A DNA stretch of 64,000 nucleotides, taken from Paraperibacillus esterisolvens (GTDB lineage Bacteria; Bacillota; Bacilli; Bacillales; DSM-1321). Below the pieces are notes generated by a model. It was not told the origin of the DNA. It saw only the letters and a program-made list of their open reading frames with translations, and made no database searches. The stretch covers positions 434,001 through 498,000 of the forward strand of contig NZ_CP143545.1 in NCBI RefSeq assembly GCF_046237625.1, read 5' to 3'. Made by a program: the position numbers and the translations under genes. This document shows, piece after piece, positions 43,613 to 52,342 of the stretch (position 1 is the stretch's first letter; the number at the start of each line of letters is the position of its first letter).

Positions 43613-45144
43613 ATATTACTGCTTTTTCAATGTTCCTTGGCATTGTGCTGGTGACCCTTGTTATTACATATTACGCCTCCAAAAAAACGAATAATGCCAG
43701 TGAATTCTATACGGCAGGAGGCGGATTGACTGGCTGGCAGAATGGCCTGGCAATTGCCGGCGATTATATGTCGGCCGCCTCGTTCCTCGGCATTGCCGGA
43801 GCGGTCGCACTCACAGGTTTTGACGGCTTCTTCTATAGCATCGGCTTCCTCGTCGCCTATCTTGTGGTGCTGTATCTCGTGGCTGAACCGATGCGGAATC
43901 TCGGGAAGTATACCTTTGCCGACATGATTGCCGCGCGTTTCAATGCAAAAAAAATCCGCGGATTTGCCGCACTCAACACCATTGCGATCTCCACCTTTTA
44001 TATGATTGCACAGCTGGTAGGGGCAGGTGCCCTCATCAAGCTGCTGCTCGGCCTTGAGTACACAACCTCTGTCCTCATAGTCGGCATTCTCATGACCGTT
44101 TACGTCATCTTCGGGGGCATGCATGCGACAAGCTGGGTGCAGATTGTCAAAGCCGTGCTTCTGATGGCGGGCACCCTGGTGATCTCCATCATCGTCTTTG
44201 CGAAATTCAACTGGAGCATCACCGGCATGTTTGCGCAAATGAAGGAAGCGACGCCTTTAAAGGAGGCATTCCTGAACCCGGGCGTTAAATATAAGGACGG
44301 GCTTGATACACTATCCCTCAATATGGGTCTTGTGCTTGGGACGGCCGGCCTTCCGCATATCCTGGTCCGCTTCTTCACGGTAAGGGATGCGAAGACAGCC
44401 CGTTCCTCTGTGGTATATGCCACCTGGATCATCGGCATCTTCTATGTAATGACCATTTTCCTCGGCTTCGGTGCCGCAGCTTTTGTAGGAACCGAAAAAA
44501 TCAGCGCGGCGAATCCAGCAGGCAATATGGCGGCACCGCTCCTGGCACAGGCGCTTGGCGGCAATATGCTTTTCGCTTTTGTATCAGCAGTCGCCTTCGC
44601 CACCATACTGGCAGTGGTTGCAGGCCTTGTGCTCACGGCTGCCTCCGCCTTTGCCCATGATTTCTACAATGAAATCCTGAAAAAAGGAAAGGCCTCAGAG
44701 GGCCAGCAGGTCAAGATGGCAAGATACGCGTCCATCGGAGTTTCTGTCCTGTCCATCATCCTGGCTTTGTTCGCACAGTCGCTCAATGTGGCCTTCCTCG
44801 TGTCGCTGGCCTTTGCAGTGGCGGCGAGCGCCAATCTTCCGGTCATCCTTTACACCATCTATTGGAAGAGGTTTAACACAACCGGTGCTGTCTGGGCTAT
44901 GACGGTGGGATTAATATCCGCGGTTGGCCTTGTCCTCATCAGTCCGAATGTATTCAGTCCTGAAGGGACGGCTATCTTTACCGGGAATGCCATTTTCCCA
45001 TACACAACTCCGGGAATTGTTTCCATACCGCTCGGGTTCCTGGCCGGCTATCTGGGCACCATTTTCTCAAGTGAAAAGGCTGATGTGAAAAAATATGAAG
45101 AAGTACTGGTTAAAACAAACACAGGCATTGGAATAGGCGAATAA
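43609..45144 (+). CDS. actP: Cation/acetate symporter (ActP/YwcA-like)
   Basis: A 511-residue sodium:solute symporter (SSS family) with about 13 hydrophobic segments. Family signature pieces are GGGLTGWQNGLAIAGDYMSA at the sodium-site helix, GLPHILVRFFTV and a long helix NLPVILYTIYWKRFN. The adjacency to a DUF485 gene supports acetate/small-carboxylate uptake. Ends at a palindromic repeat that can act as terminator. Confidence 0.9.
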   Translation: MNITAFSMFLGIVLVTLVITYYASKKTNNASEFYTAGGGLTGWQNGLAIAGDYMSAASFLGIAGAVALTGFDGFFYSIGFLVAYLVVLYLVAEPMRNLGKYTFADMIAARFNAKKIRGFAALNTIAISTFYMIAQLVGAGALIKLLLGLEYTTSVLIVGILMTVYVIFGGMHATSWVQIVKAVLLMAGTLVISIIVFAKFNWSITGMFAQMKEATPLKEAFLNPGVKYKDGLDTLSLNMGLVLGTAGLPHILVRFFTVRDAKTARSSVVYATWIIGIFYVMTIFLGFGAAAFVGTEKISAANPAGNMAAPLLAQALGGNMLFAFVSAVAFATILAVVAGLVLTAASAFAHDFYNEILKKGKASEGQQVKMARYASIGVSVLSIILALFAQSLNVAFLVSLAFAVAASANLPVILYTIYWKRFNTTGAVWAMTVGLISAVGLVLISPNVFSPEGTAIFTGNAIFPYTTPGIVSIPLGFLAGYLGTIFSSEKADVKKYEEVLVKTNTGIGIGE

Positions 45145-45153
45145 GCATCAATT

Positions 45154-45189
45154 GGGGACCGTCCTTATTGCGAAATAAGGGCAGTCCCC
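45154..45189. repeat. Palindromic intergenic repeat after actP
   Basis: GGGGACCGTCCTTATT-GCG-AAATAAGGGCAGTCCCC: a strong dyad of the dispersed family 10 bases after the actP stop. Confidence 0.75.
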
Positions 45190-45305
45190 TCATGTATTTG
45201 AACGGCCAAAACAGGCTGTTTTTTATCTTTCTAGCATATTGCTTTCAATTGCTCATATTCCTGTTATCATGGAAATATGACTTTTGAACTGGGGAGCTGA
45301 TAAAA

Positions 45306-45611
45306 ATGTATACTGTATTTTCTACTTTTGATGTTCCAAGTGAAAAAGCAGAAGAAGTAATCGAGATTTATCGAAACAGAACGCGTTCAGTGGATAAAGC
45401 CGCAGGATTTGTAGATTTTTTTCTGCTGCAAAATGATAAAAGGCCTGGTGAGATTACAGTACAGCTATTATTTGATTCGAAACAAAACTACTTGAATTGG
45501 GTCCGGAGCGAAGACTTCAAGAGGATCCATGATTTAGAGAAGAAATACCCTGACCAGGAGCTGGCTGCCGTCATCCCGAAGGTCCAGCAATTCAAGGTGG
45601 TGGCGAGATGA
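45306..45611 (+). CDS. Antibiotic biosynthesis monooxygenase (ABM) fold protein
   Basis: A 101-residue dimeric alpha+beta barrel protein (ABM/IsdG-like superfamily). YTVFSTFDVPSEKAEEVIEI starts the first strand-helix and TVQLLFDSKQNYLNWV the third. Members include heme-degrading monooxygenases and quinol monooxygenases; the Asn/Trp/His set of IsdG is not evident, so heme degradation is not claimed. First gene of a four-gene operon; its stop overlaps the next start (ATGA). Confidence 0.78.
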   Translation: MYTVFSTFDVPSEKAEEVIEIYRNRTRSVDKAAGFVDFFLLQNDKRPGEITVQLLFDSKQNYLNWVRSEDFKRIHDLEKKYPDQELAAVIPKVQQFKVVAR

Positions 45612-45979
45612 TCGATGCCATCAGGCTGGCAGGACAGGTTACAGATAAAATTTATGAAAAAGAACCAGGACTTTTAGATAAGTTTGGCGAACAGGGAAAG
45701 ACGAAATGCCTTGAAGATAATCATCACCACTTCAAGCACTTGAGGTCTTCCTTTGAATTGGATAATTCAAAGTTCTTCACTGATTATGCTGTTTGGCTGA
45801 ATGGGATCCTAGTACGGCACGGTATGGAAACAAGGCACCTGATTGAGAACTTGGATCTGATCAGTGAAGTGCTCCAGTGCCCTGAATGCAGCGGGGATAA
45901 AGAGGCCCAGGCTTATCTTGGCTATTTAGCCGAAGCCTGCGACATCTTGCGGAACAAACAGCAAGGAGGTTCCAATTAG
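45608..45979 (+). CDS. Unknown helical protein in B12/STAS operon
   Basis: A predicted all-helical protein of 123 residues that I do not recognise. Visible features are a His cluster (DNHHHFKHLRSSF, about 37-49), HGMETRHLIENLDLI in the middle and a CPEC pair (CxxC) near residue 95, which may bind metal or a cofactor. It overlaps the ABM gene by four bases and ends one base before the B12-binding gene, so it is certainly translated with them. It could be a regulatory or light-signal partner, but this is inference. Confidence 0.7.
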   Translation: MIDAIRLAGQVTDKIYEKEPGLLDKFGEQGKTKCLEDNHHHFKHLRSSFELDNSKFFTDYAVWLNGILVRHGMETRHLIENLDLISEVLQCPECSGDKEAQAYLGYLAEACDILRNKQQGGSN

Positions 45980-46627
45980 ATGATGACTCTTCACAGGGAT
46001 TTTGCCGCCATGCTGCTGCAGGGCGACACCGAAGCTGCGGTGGTATTCATCCGGAAGTATAAAGAAATGGAACGTATCGCAATATTCCAGGATATTGTCA
46101 CACCGGCTCTTTATCACATTGGGGAGCTCTGGGAACAGAATGAAATCTCTGTAGCCGATGAGCACCTGGCTACCGCCTCTTGCGACTTTGTGCTCTCAAG
46201 GATCTATCCGTCTGCACGATCGGAGGATGGGCGGGCTAAGAAGGCCATGTTCTTCTGCCTTGAAGGCGAACAGCATTACCTCGGCTTGAAGATGGTAAAC
46301 AGCTATTTTGAGGAACTTGGCTGGAACACAAAATATTTTGGGCCCAATCTGCCTCTCGAGTACGCCTTAAGCTATGCGAGGGACTGGCGCCCGGACGTAA
46401 TCGGCATGAGCATAAGCATCGTCTATAACCTGCCCCAGCTGAAGAAATATATTGAAGAATTCTGCAAGCTGCCTCACAAGCCGGCCCTGCTGGTAGGGGG
46501 AAGGCTTGCCGGCAAGTACGAGCTGGATGCCCATTGCCAGGACCAGGCATTGATCATGAAGGACCTTACTTCATTAAAGCAATGGCTGAGTCAAACCATA
46601 CCAGGAGAAAAAATGAATGTCTTATAA
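45980..46627 (+). CDS. Cobalamin-binding photosensor-like protein (CarH-type without DNA-binding domain)
   Basis: A 215-residue protein with the two sensory domains of CarH/LitR photoreceptors. Residues 1-85 form the four-helix B12 cap with the diagnostic W-x9-EH motif (Trp51, Glu61-His62). Residues 87-210 form the Rossmann-type B12 domain with the lower-ligand motif E97-x-H99-xx-G102 (EGEQHYLG), a Ser in IGMSISIV and the VGG turn (172-174). The N-terminal MerR DNA-binding domain of CarH is missing. It could therefore pass a light or B12 signal by protein contact, most likely to the STAS protein encoded next. ATG 45980 after AAGGAGG. Confidence 0.82.
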   Translation: MMTLHRDFAAMLLQGDTEAAVVFIRKYKEMERIAIFQDIVTPALYHIGELWEQNEISVADEHLATASCDFVLSRIYPSARSEDGRAKKAMFFCLEGEQHYLGLKMVNSYFEELGWNTKYFGPNLPLEYALSYARDWRPDVIGMSISIVYNLPQLKKYIEEFCKLPHKPALLVGGRLAGKYELDAHCQDQALIMKDLTSLKQWLSQTIPGEKMNVL

Positions 46628-47417
46628 AGAAGAATACCTTCCCGCCCCTTACTTGAGGGTGGACAATAATTTTAAAATTCTTGGCTATTCGCTTGAATCC
46701 CTGAAACACTTTGATCTCAGTCAGGACAAGCTGACAGACCTCGTGGACGAGGGAAGCCTTGAAAAGCTGTATAACAATCTGTTCTCAACGAAGGACAGCA
46801 GAAAGATTGAATTGAACTTGCGTACCAGATATGAGCCAGCGGCCTTATTCGAAGTGCATATTTCCGTTGATCACAATGACCACTGCCATCTGATCCTGAT
46901 CCCGATCGGCAGGAGAATCAATATTCTGGAGGAAAGGCTTCTTACTCTCCAGCAAAGATTGCTCAGCACAGATTTTGAGTTGTTCGAAAAGAAGGAGGAG
47001 CTCGTCACAGCCCTGGATATGCTTAATGAGCTCTCCGGCCCTTTCATTCCAATTTCAGACGAAATAGCCTTCATTCCCATATTCGGTGATGTGACGGGGA
47101 AAAAAATGAAGGTCATCAATTCGAACACAGTCAAACGGGTATATGAAGGCAATTATAAATCCATCCTCTTGGACTTCACTGCCACTGGGAAGCTTGAACC
47201 CCAGGGTATCCAGCTCCTTGGAGAGCTCTTCCAGATGCTGAATATCATGGGAAGCACAAGCCTCAAGCTCATCGGCCTTAACCCGGCCCATACCATGCAG
47301 CTGAACAGCTACCTCGTCGACTGGCCGGTTGAATTTCAGGCCAATCTAAGACAGGTGATTGAAAAAGTGCAATTTAATAAATCCCAGGAAAACCGTCCCT
47401 TTAAAGTAAAACGATGA
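46617..47417 (+). CDS. RsbR-like PAS/STAS signalling protein
   Basis: A 266-residue protein, overlapping the B12 gene by 11 bases. Residues 1-105 look like a PAS-type sensor (APYLRVDNNFKILGYSLESL). A coiled coil follows (about 110-145), and the C-terminal part from 155 is a STAS domain (FIPISDEIAFIPIFGDVTG, then LLDFTATGKLEPQGIQLLGE). The Thr residues in FTATG occupy the place where stressosome RsbR/RsbS proteins are phosphorylated. It is likely the output partner of the B12 sensor, feeding into the SigB stressosome or a separate partner switch. Confidence 0.82.
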   Translation: MSYKEEYLPAPYLRVDNNFKILGYSLESLKHFDLSQDKLTDLVDEGSLEKLYNNLFSTKDSRKIELNLRTRYEPAALFEVHISVDHNDHCHLILIPIGRRINILEERLLTLQQRLLSTDFELFEKKEELVTALDMLNELSGPFIPISDEIAFIPIFGDVTGKKMKVINSNTVKRVYEGNYKSILLDFTATGKLEPQGIQLLGELFQMLNIMGSTSLKLIGLNPAHTMQLNSYLVDWPVEFQANLRQVIEKVQFNKSQENRPFKVKR

Positions 47418-47547
47418 TTTGCTTTTTAAAAGGTGACGGTTTTGTTGTGTCCTTTTTTATATGACAGCACTGAACGGGCGCTTAATTTCTGATTAAATCT
47501 ACTTTATTTGGAAAGGTTATTCTTTGCCTAAGAAAATAAAAAGAGAA

Positions 47548-47576
47548 TTGACATTATTATGTATTATTCGTATAGT
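47548..47576 (+). promoter_or_regulatory. Promoter of the GntR-ABC operon
   Basis: TTGACA (47548-47553), 17 bases, TATAGT (47571-47576): near-consensus SigA promoter 55 bases before the regulator start. GTACATATATAAAGTGCA downstream of it may hold the regulator's binding site. Confidence 0.75.
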
Positions 47577-47630
47577 ACATATATAAAGTGCATGAATCGG
47601 TTGGTACACACACTAGGAGCTGATCAATAA

Positions 47631-48023
47631 TTGGACGTTACGTTTAATAACCGCGATCCTGTTTATTTACAGGTTGTCAGATACTTCAAAGAACAAATAG
47701 CCATTGGGAACTTACAGGCCGGACAGGAGATTTTTTCCAGGCGGGAGCTGGCGGGTTTGTTAAAGATCAACCCAAATACTGCGCAGAAGGCGTATAAAGA
47801 AATGGAGGAGCAGGGCTTGATTACAACAGAAAAAAACTTCCCGAGCCGGATCACCACGGATGAAAGCATTTTGGGGTCAGTGCGCGAGGAATTGATTGTA
47901 GAAGCAGTGCATTCCTTTATAGAGGCTGTGAGGCCGATTAATGCTTCGCTCGATGAGCTGCTAGATAAGGTTAGCGAAAGGTATATACAGCCAGATGGCA
48001 GGGAGGATGCCGTGAATGATTAA
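47631..48023 (+). CDS. GntR-family regulator, YtrA subfamily
   Basis: A 130-residue regulator of the short YtrA type: an N-terminal winged helix (PVYLQVVRYFKEQIAIGNLQ, GQEIFSRRELAGLLKINPNT) and a small C-terminal dimerisation helix pair. YtrA regulators repress ABC operons induced by cell-wall antibiotics. TTG start after AGGAGCTG. Its end overlaps the ATPase gene by eight bases. Confidence 0.88.
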   Translation: MDVTFNNRDPVYLQVVRYFKEQIAIGNLQAGQEIFSRRELAGLLKINPNTAQKAYKEMEEQGLITTEKNFPSRITTDESILGSVREELIVEAVHSFIEAVRPINASLDELLDKVSERYIQPDGREDAVND

Positions 48024-48702
48024 AGTAGAGAACATATCTAAGAAATACGGCAGGAAGACGGTGCTGAGCAATGTGTCTTTTACCGCGGAAAAAGGGGAGA
48101 TTACCTGCCTGATCGGGATTAATGGAGTCGGGAAGACGACGACACTGAAAGCGATTATGGGTCTCACGCCATACAAAGGTACCATCCTGATTGACGAAAA
48201 GCCGCTGACAAAAGAAACGTATGAAAGGATTACATATATACCGGATGCCGCTATCATGCCGCCATCCATGAAAATTGGAGAGGCCTTCACCTTCATGAGG
48301 GACTTTTATAACAATTGGAATGATGAGCGGGCTGATCATCTGCTGGGTTTTTTCAAGCTGAATAAGGAAATGCGGATTGCCGAGCTGTCTAAAGGCAACA
48401 CGGCAAAGATCAACCTGCTTTTGGGTCTTGCCATTGATGTGGATTATATCCTGATGGATGAGCCTTTTTCAGGAATCGATATTTTTTCCAGGGAGCAGAT
48501 TGCCGACGTATTCACGAGCCATTTGATCGAGGACCGCGGTGTCATCATTACCACCCATGAAATCAATGATATTGAGCATCTGATCGATAAGGTGGTCCTG
48601 CTGGATAACGGAGCCGTCCTGAAGGAGTTTAATACGGAAGATATGCGCTCACAGGAAGGGAAATCAGTAGTAGACGTCATGAGAGAGGTGTATATGGCAT
48701 GA
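48016..48702 (+). CDS. ABC transporter ATP-binding protein (YtrB/YhcG-like)
   Basis: A 228-residue ABC ATPase. Walker A GINGVGKTT (about 35-43), signature AELSKGNTAKINLLLGLAID (atypical SKGN in place of SGGQ, as in related YtrB/bacitracin-type pumps), Walker B YILMDEPFSGID and switch His in ITTHEIND. Works with the following membrane protein, which overlaps it by four bases. Confidence 0.9.
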   Translation: MIKVENISKKYGRKTVLSNVSFTAEKGEITCLIGINGVGKTTTLKAIMGLTPYKGTILIDEKPLTKETYERITYIPDAAIMPPSMKIGEAFTFMRDFYNNWNDERADHLLGFFKLNKEMRIAELSKGNTAKINLLLGLAIDVDYILMDEPFSGIDIFSREQIADVFTSHLIEDRGVIITTHEINDIEHLIDKVVLLDNGAVLKEFNTEDMRSQEGKSVVDVMREVYMA

Positions 48703-49529
48703 GTTTTTTAAAACTGTTGAATTTCGAAATCAGCCGATTTATTAAAATATATGTGTCACTGCTTGTTTTGACAGTAGTGGTCCAATTTTCCGGGGTTCTC
48801 ATTCTGTCGAACAAAATAGTGAATAATGCAGAGGGAATCATGAAGGAAGAAATGATATCTCTGCAGCAATACCTGCAAAACTATGGCAAGACTGATTTTT
48901 CGTCCATTATGGGGTCGCTGTGGTTCCTTACGCCAATTATGATTTCGGCGGCTGCGCTCCTTCTATACCTCTTCCTGATCTGGTACCGCGAATGGACAGG
49001 GAAAAACACGTTCATCTACAGATTGCTGATGCTGCCTGCATCACGGATGAATATCTATTTCACCAAGGCAATGACCATACTCCTCATGGTTCTAGGTCTC
49101 GTTGCCCTTCAGCTGGCCATTCTGCCGCTTGAAATCAGCATGTTCAAAGCAATCGTCCCAGCTGACTATAGAGTGGATCTTGAGATGAAAATCTTGATTT
49201 ACAGCAATCCTGCAACCATGATCCTGATCCCGCCCACCTTCATGCAATTCCTGCTGCATTACAGCGGCGGAATCATGGCAGTCTTCGTCCTGTTCACAGC
49301 CATCCTCCTCGAGAGGAGCTTCAGAATCAAAGGAATCATCCTTGGGGTGTTATATTGTGCAGGCGCCCTGGCACTGATTGTGCTGCCGTTGTTTTATGCG
49401 GTTATAAAAGGTGAAATGCTGCTGTATCCCTCAGAAGTGCTGCTGCTGGAAGTAGTCCTCGGCCTCCTTGTGTGCGGCATATCCATCTGGATGAGCGCAA
49501 GGCTTCTAAATAAGAGAGTCTCGGTATAA
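48699..49529 (+). CDS. ABC transporter permease
   Basis: The membrane subunit (276 residues) with about six hydrophobic segments and a short loop between helices 1 and 2 that holds MKEEMISLQQYLQNYGK. It partners with the ATPase directly upstream. The substrate is unknown; the YtrA-type regulator suggests response to cell-envelope stress. Confidence 0.82.
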   Translation: MSFLKLLNFEISRFIKIYVSLLVLTVVVQFSGVLILSNKIVNNAEGIMKEEMISLQQYLQNYGKTDFSSIMGSLWFLTPIMISAAALLLYLFLIWYREWTGKNTFIYRLLMLPASRMNIYFTKAMTILLMVLGLVALQLAILPLEISMFKAIVPADYRVDLEMKILIYSNPATMILIPPTFMQFLLHYSGGIMAVFVLFTAILLERSFRIKGIILGVLYCAGALALIVLPLFYAVIKGEMLLYPSEVLLLEVVLGLLVCGISIWMSARLLNKRVSV

Positions 49530-49540
49530 GGAGGAGTATC

Positions 49541-50746
49541 ATGTTACGTTATTGGAAAAGCAGTCTGCTCGTTACAGCCATCATCCTGGCAATCGGTATT
49601 TTTTATACAAAATCTGCGCTATCCAGCCAGAGCCTGCCTCAGTATTCCCTGGTTAAGGAAACCGGGGACAGCAGAGAAGTGAAGAACCTTACCCTTTATG
49701 CCAATTATCAGCAGGGAAATGCTTCTGATAATCTGAAAATCCAAGGGGGGAAAACCACCTATCAAAGTGAATTATCCTTCATCCGGCAGCTGAACAGCCC
49801 GTTTAATGGCTGGAACAGTAAGCTTGAAACTCTGCAGGGGAAATATCAGAATTTCATGCGTGGAAAAGATAATGTAGAAGGTCTGTTCGAAGATGACACT
49901 CTCCTTGCCTATGCCTATACAAACGGCCAGGGCATGGGTGCCAGCAGGCATCCCTTCACGGCAAAGATCTCTGTATTGAACAAGAAGACCAAGAACAGCA
50001 CATCCTTTAAAGCCGGGCTTCCCGATTCCCATCATTATCGTTATGTATATGTAGAGGATGTCCAATACTTTGGCAGCGAGCTGAAGGTCACAACCAAGAA
50101 CTACCGGAACAAGTATGTAGAAGGCATGGACAATGAGGAGGTACATATCTATACATTTGATGTGCCGAACCAAAAGCTTTTGAGTGATGAAAATGTATTT
50201 GGCGGCAGCGGGAAAAAGGGAATACATCAATACTCTATAATAGGCAATTCAAATTATGCTGCCCCAAGTGATTATGTTGTCTACCGGATGGATCCCGAAT
50301 ATAGGGACGACCAGGAAACAAGGGGTGAATCAAAAATCTTTGCTTATGATCTGAGAAAAAGTCAGAAATTCGAGGTGAAACTGCCGGCCGGGCTGAAAGG
50401 AAAAAGGGCAGATGAGATTCAGAATTACCATTATCAAGATAAACTGTATTTCATTGAGGATACAGAAAAAGAGATGAATGTTGTTCAAGTCGATTTAAAA
50501 AGCCAGGAAAAAAGGAGCTTTAAGCTTGCCTCAGCATTAAAGGTTTCGGAGGGACACGAGTATCAGACCTTTTTCAACAATGGGAAACTGTATTCTGCCC
50601 TCAAGGTTTCGCGTCAGGAGAGAGCAAACATTGCGATCCAGGTGATCGATCTCGATACAGGTGCTGAGCTTTTCAAGGGACATATAAAGAGCGACAAAGA
50701 TCAGAGTCCCAATGAATTGCATATTACTGATTTTGTTATAGAATAA
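49541..50746 (+). CDS. Membrane-anchored extracellular protein of the ABC operon, unknown
   Basis: A 401-residue protein with one N-terminal anchor (SSLLVTAIILAIGIFYT). The outer part is rich in Tyr, Asn and beta-strand-like repeats (VYVEDVQYFGSELKV, NYHYQDKLYFIEDTEKEMN, IQVIDLDTGAELFKG), suggesting a beta-propeller-type sensor or accessory domain. I recognise no named family. Twelve bases behind the permease, with GGAGG, so it belongs to the operon and may be its extracellular sensor or substrate-binding part. Confidence 0.72.
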   Translation: MLRYWKSSLLVTAIILAIGIFYTKSALSSQSLPQYSLVKETGDSREVKNLTLYANYQQGNASDNLKIQGGKTTYQSELSFIRQLNSPFNGWNSKLETLQGKYQNFMRGKDNVEGLFEDDTLLAYAYTNGQGMGASRHPFTAKISVLNKKTKNSTSFKAGLPDSHHYRYVYVEDVQYFGSELKVTTKNYRNKYVEGMDNEEVHIYTFDVPNQKLLSDENVFGGSGKKGIHQYSIIGNSNYAAPSDYVVYRMDPEYRDDQETRGESKIFAYDLRKSQKFEVKLPAGLKGKRADEIQNYHYQDKLYFIEDTEKEMNVVQVDLKSQEKRSFKLASALKVSEGHEYQTFFNNGKLYSALKVSRQERANIAIQVIDLDTGAELFKGHIKSDKDQSPNELHITDFVIE

Positions 50747-50751
50747 ACATG

Positions 50752-50784
50752 GGGCATTTCCTGTAAAAAGGAAATGCCCTTTAA
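50752..50784 (+). terminator. Terminator of the GntR-ABC operon
   Basis: GGGCATTTCC-TGTAAAAA-GGAAATGCCC followed by TTT. Confidence 0.82.
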
Positions 50785-50804
50785 GCAGGAGGAGACGGCA
50801 AGCA

Positions 50805-51269
50805 GTGAATATCAGAAATTCAGTAAAGGCTGTTATAATAAAAGAGGGACAGGTTCTCCTTACAAAAAATGAGGACCGGGAAGGGATTTTTTATTTGTTT
50901 CCAGGCGGCGGGCAGGAGCATGGAGAGACATTCCATGAGGCGCTGGCAAGGGAATGCATAGAGGAAACGGGGCTCAGAGTTGCAGCCGGCAGCCTGCTGT
51001 TCATCAGGGAGTATATCGGCAGGACGCATGAATATGCCGCTGAAGACAGGGATGTCCATCAAATAGAATTTTATTTTACCTGCAGGACCACGCCGGATGC
51101 CGAGACAGCTGCAAACCCGGCGCTGCCCGATACATACCAGGTTGGGACTGAGTGGGTCGATGTGGACCGGCTGATGGATTACCGCCTGTATCCGAGGGGA
51201 ATCCGGAAGAAGATCATCGACTTTCATAACGGGGAAATAGCAGATGCTTATCTGGGCAATATAAATTGA
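50805..51269 (+). CDS. NUDIX hydrolase
   Basis: A 154-residue NUDIX enzyme. The Nudix box GGGQEHGETFHEALARECIE continues into ETGLRV with all metal-binding Glu residues. It hydrolyses a nucleoside diphosphate linked to another group; the substrate is not readable. GTG start after AGGAGGAG. Followed by a short gene on the same strand. Confidence 0.88.
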   Translation: MNIRNSVKAVIIKEGQVLLTKNEDREGIFYLFPGGGQEHGETFHEALARECIEETGLRVAAGSLLFIREYIGRTHEYAAEDRDVHQIEFYFTCRTTPDAETAANPALPDTYQVGTEWVDVDRLMDYRLYPRGIRKKIIDFHNGEIADAYLGNIN

Positions 51270-51297
51270 AATACAATTGAAGAAAGGATCGTTTGTT

Positions 51298-51477
51298 ATG
51301 AAGCTCCAAATCATATTTCAGGATTGGGAACGGGACTGTGAAGACGGTTCCTGCTATGAATACGGCACAAGCCTCATTGTCAACGGAAAGCGGATCCTTG
51401 ACACCGTCACGCCTGAGCGGGCGGTCAGGGCCGTACTCGACGAGCTTGGGATTGAATATGAAATTAAGAACGATTGA
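51298..51477 (+). CDS. Small conserved-looking protein, unknown
   Basis: A 59-residue acidic protein (MKLQIIFQDWERDCEDGSCYE...). It has two Cys in the N-terminal third and a C-terminal amphipathic helix. No family recognised. ATG 51298 after AAAGGATC; it lies 28 bases after the NUDIX gene and ends at a terminator. Confidence 0.6.
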   Translation: MKLQIIFQDWERDCEDGSCYEYGTSLIVNGKRILDTVTPERAVRAVLDELGIEYEIKND

Positions 51478-51483
51478 AAGAAA

Positions 51484-51517
51484 GGCAGTACTGAATGAAT
51501 TCAGTACTGCTTTTTTC
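51484..51517 (+). terminator. Terminator after the small protein gene
   Basis: GCAGTACTGAA-TGAA-TTCAGTACTGC followed by six T. Confidence 0.9.
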
Positions 51518-51565
51518 TGTGGAAAAGGGACCGCAGCCTGAAACACCTTAAAATGGCTGGGAGCA

Positions 51566-51709
51566 TTACATTGGTTTATTAAAGAGATTCCTCTCCAGTC
51601 TTTTGCCATTCTCTTTAACGAGCCGCTGCATTTTTGTATGATGGACGAGGGTCAGCCCGACGATGGCAGCGCTTAAGACGTTTGAAAGAATTAAGCCGGC
51701 CATCAGCAT
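51566..51709 (-). CDS. Putative single-pass membrane micro-protein
   Basis: A 47-residue minus-strand frame beginning MLMAGLILSNVLSAAIVGLT, one clear membrane helix, then a basic tail ending NLFNKPM. The open frame continues upstream to 51811 without a good start; AAAAGGGGGG lies about 35 bases before the ATG. Real start uncertain; could be non-coding. Confidence 0.4.
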   Translation of the reverse strand: MLMAGLILSNVLSAAIVGLTLVHHTKMQRLVKENGKRLERNLFNKPM

Positions 51710-51949
51710 CCGGTTTGTGCTTTGCGTGTCATTGTATCCCCCCTTTTTGGTGAAAGCTGTTATCGCGAAAGCTGCCTCTGGATGAGGAAGGTTGATTCCA
51801 GCAGCTGTCAACCTTGTTAAATCATTTTACTTCCTTATTTATGTGTACCCTGATTGAGCCGGTAAAATCCAGAATACCGGGAGGGAGCTGTTCTATTTGC
51901 AAATGGGACTGGCATAGACATATACAAAGAGACCAAAGGAGGCTGAACT

Positions 51950-52255
51950 GTGAAGAATTATTTCCCCCTCATCTGTCTCGCGGGTTTACTGGCTTTCACT
52001 GCCTTCATAGAGACACCTGGCTCTGATCAAAACAAGCAGGGCGGCACTCTGCAGGTTACGTACGATCCGGAAAGCGAACCGCTCCAGGCAGAGGAAATGA
52101 CAATGCGGCTTGAAAACAGGCTGGTCGGCGCAGAGGAGCAAGATGGCTATATTGTTGAAAAATATCAGGAAATCGAAGTCTACTCGGATGAAAATGGCAG
52201 CATTATTAAAACAGTACCGACTTCACACTTTGAATATCTTAAGTACAAAAAGTGA
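51950..52255 (+). CDS. Small secreted or membrane-anchored protein, unknown
   Basis: A 101-residue protein with an N-terminal hydrophobic segment (YFPLICLAGLLAFTAFI) that may be a signal anchor, followed by an acidic, soluble domain (LQVTYDPESEPLQAEEMTM). No lipobox of the usual type is seen around the single Cys at residue 9. GTG start after AAAGGAGG. Confidence 0.62.
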   Translation: MKNYFPLICLAGLLAFTAFIETPGSDQNKQGGTLQVTYDPESEPLQAEEMTMRLENRLVGAEEQDGYIVEKYQEIEVYSDENGSIIKTVPTSHFEYLKYKK

Positions 52256-52342
52256 ATTATTTATATGTCGGTATATTCCTTGTTTCTCAGGGGCTGAAAT
52301 GGGGAATAGGATGGATAATTAGATGAAGGAGCTGAATTTTCC

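Noticed and set aside
43627..44238. 203-codon minus-strand frame opposite actP
   Set aside because: Antisense to a clear symporter gene; rich in His/Glu as expected from reverse-reading hydrophobic codons.
51710..51811. N-terminal extension of the small minus-strand membrane ORF
   Set aside because: No usable start codon or ribosome site fits; the segment is not protein-like.
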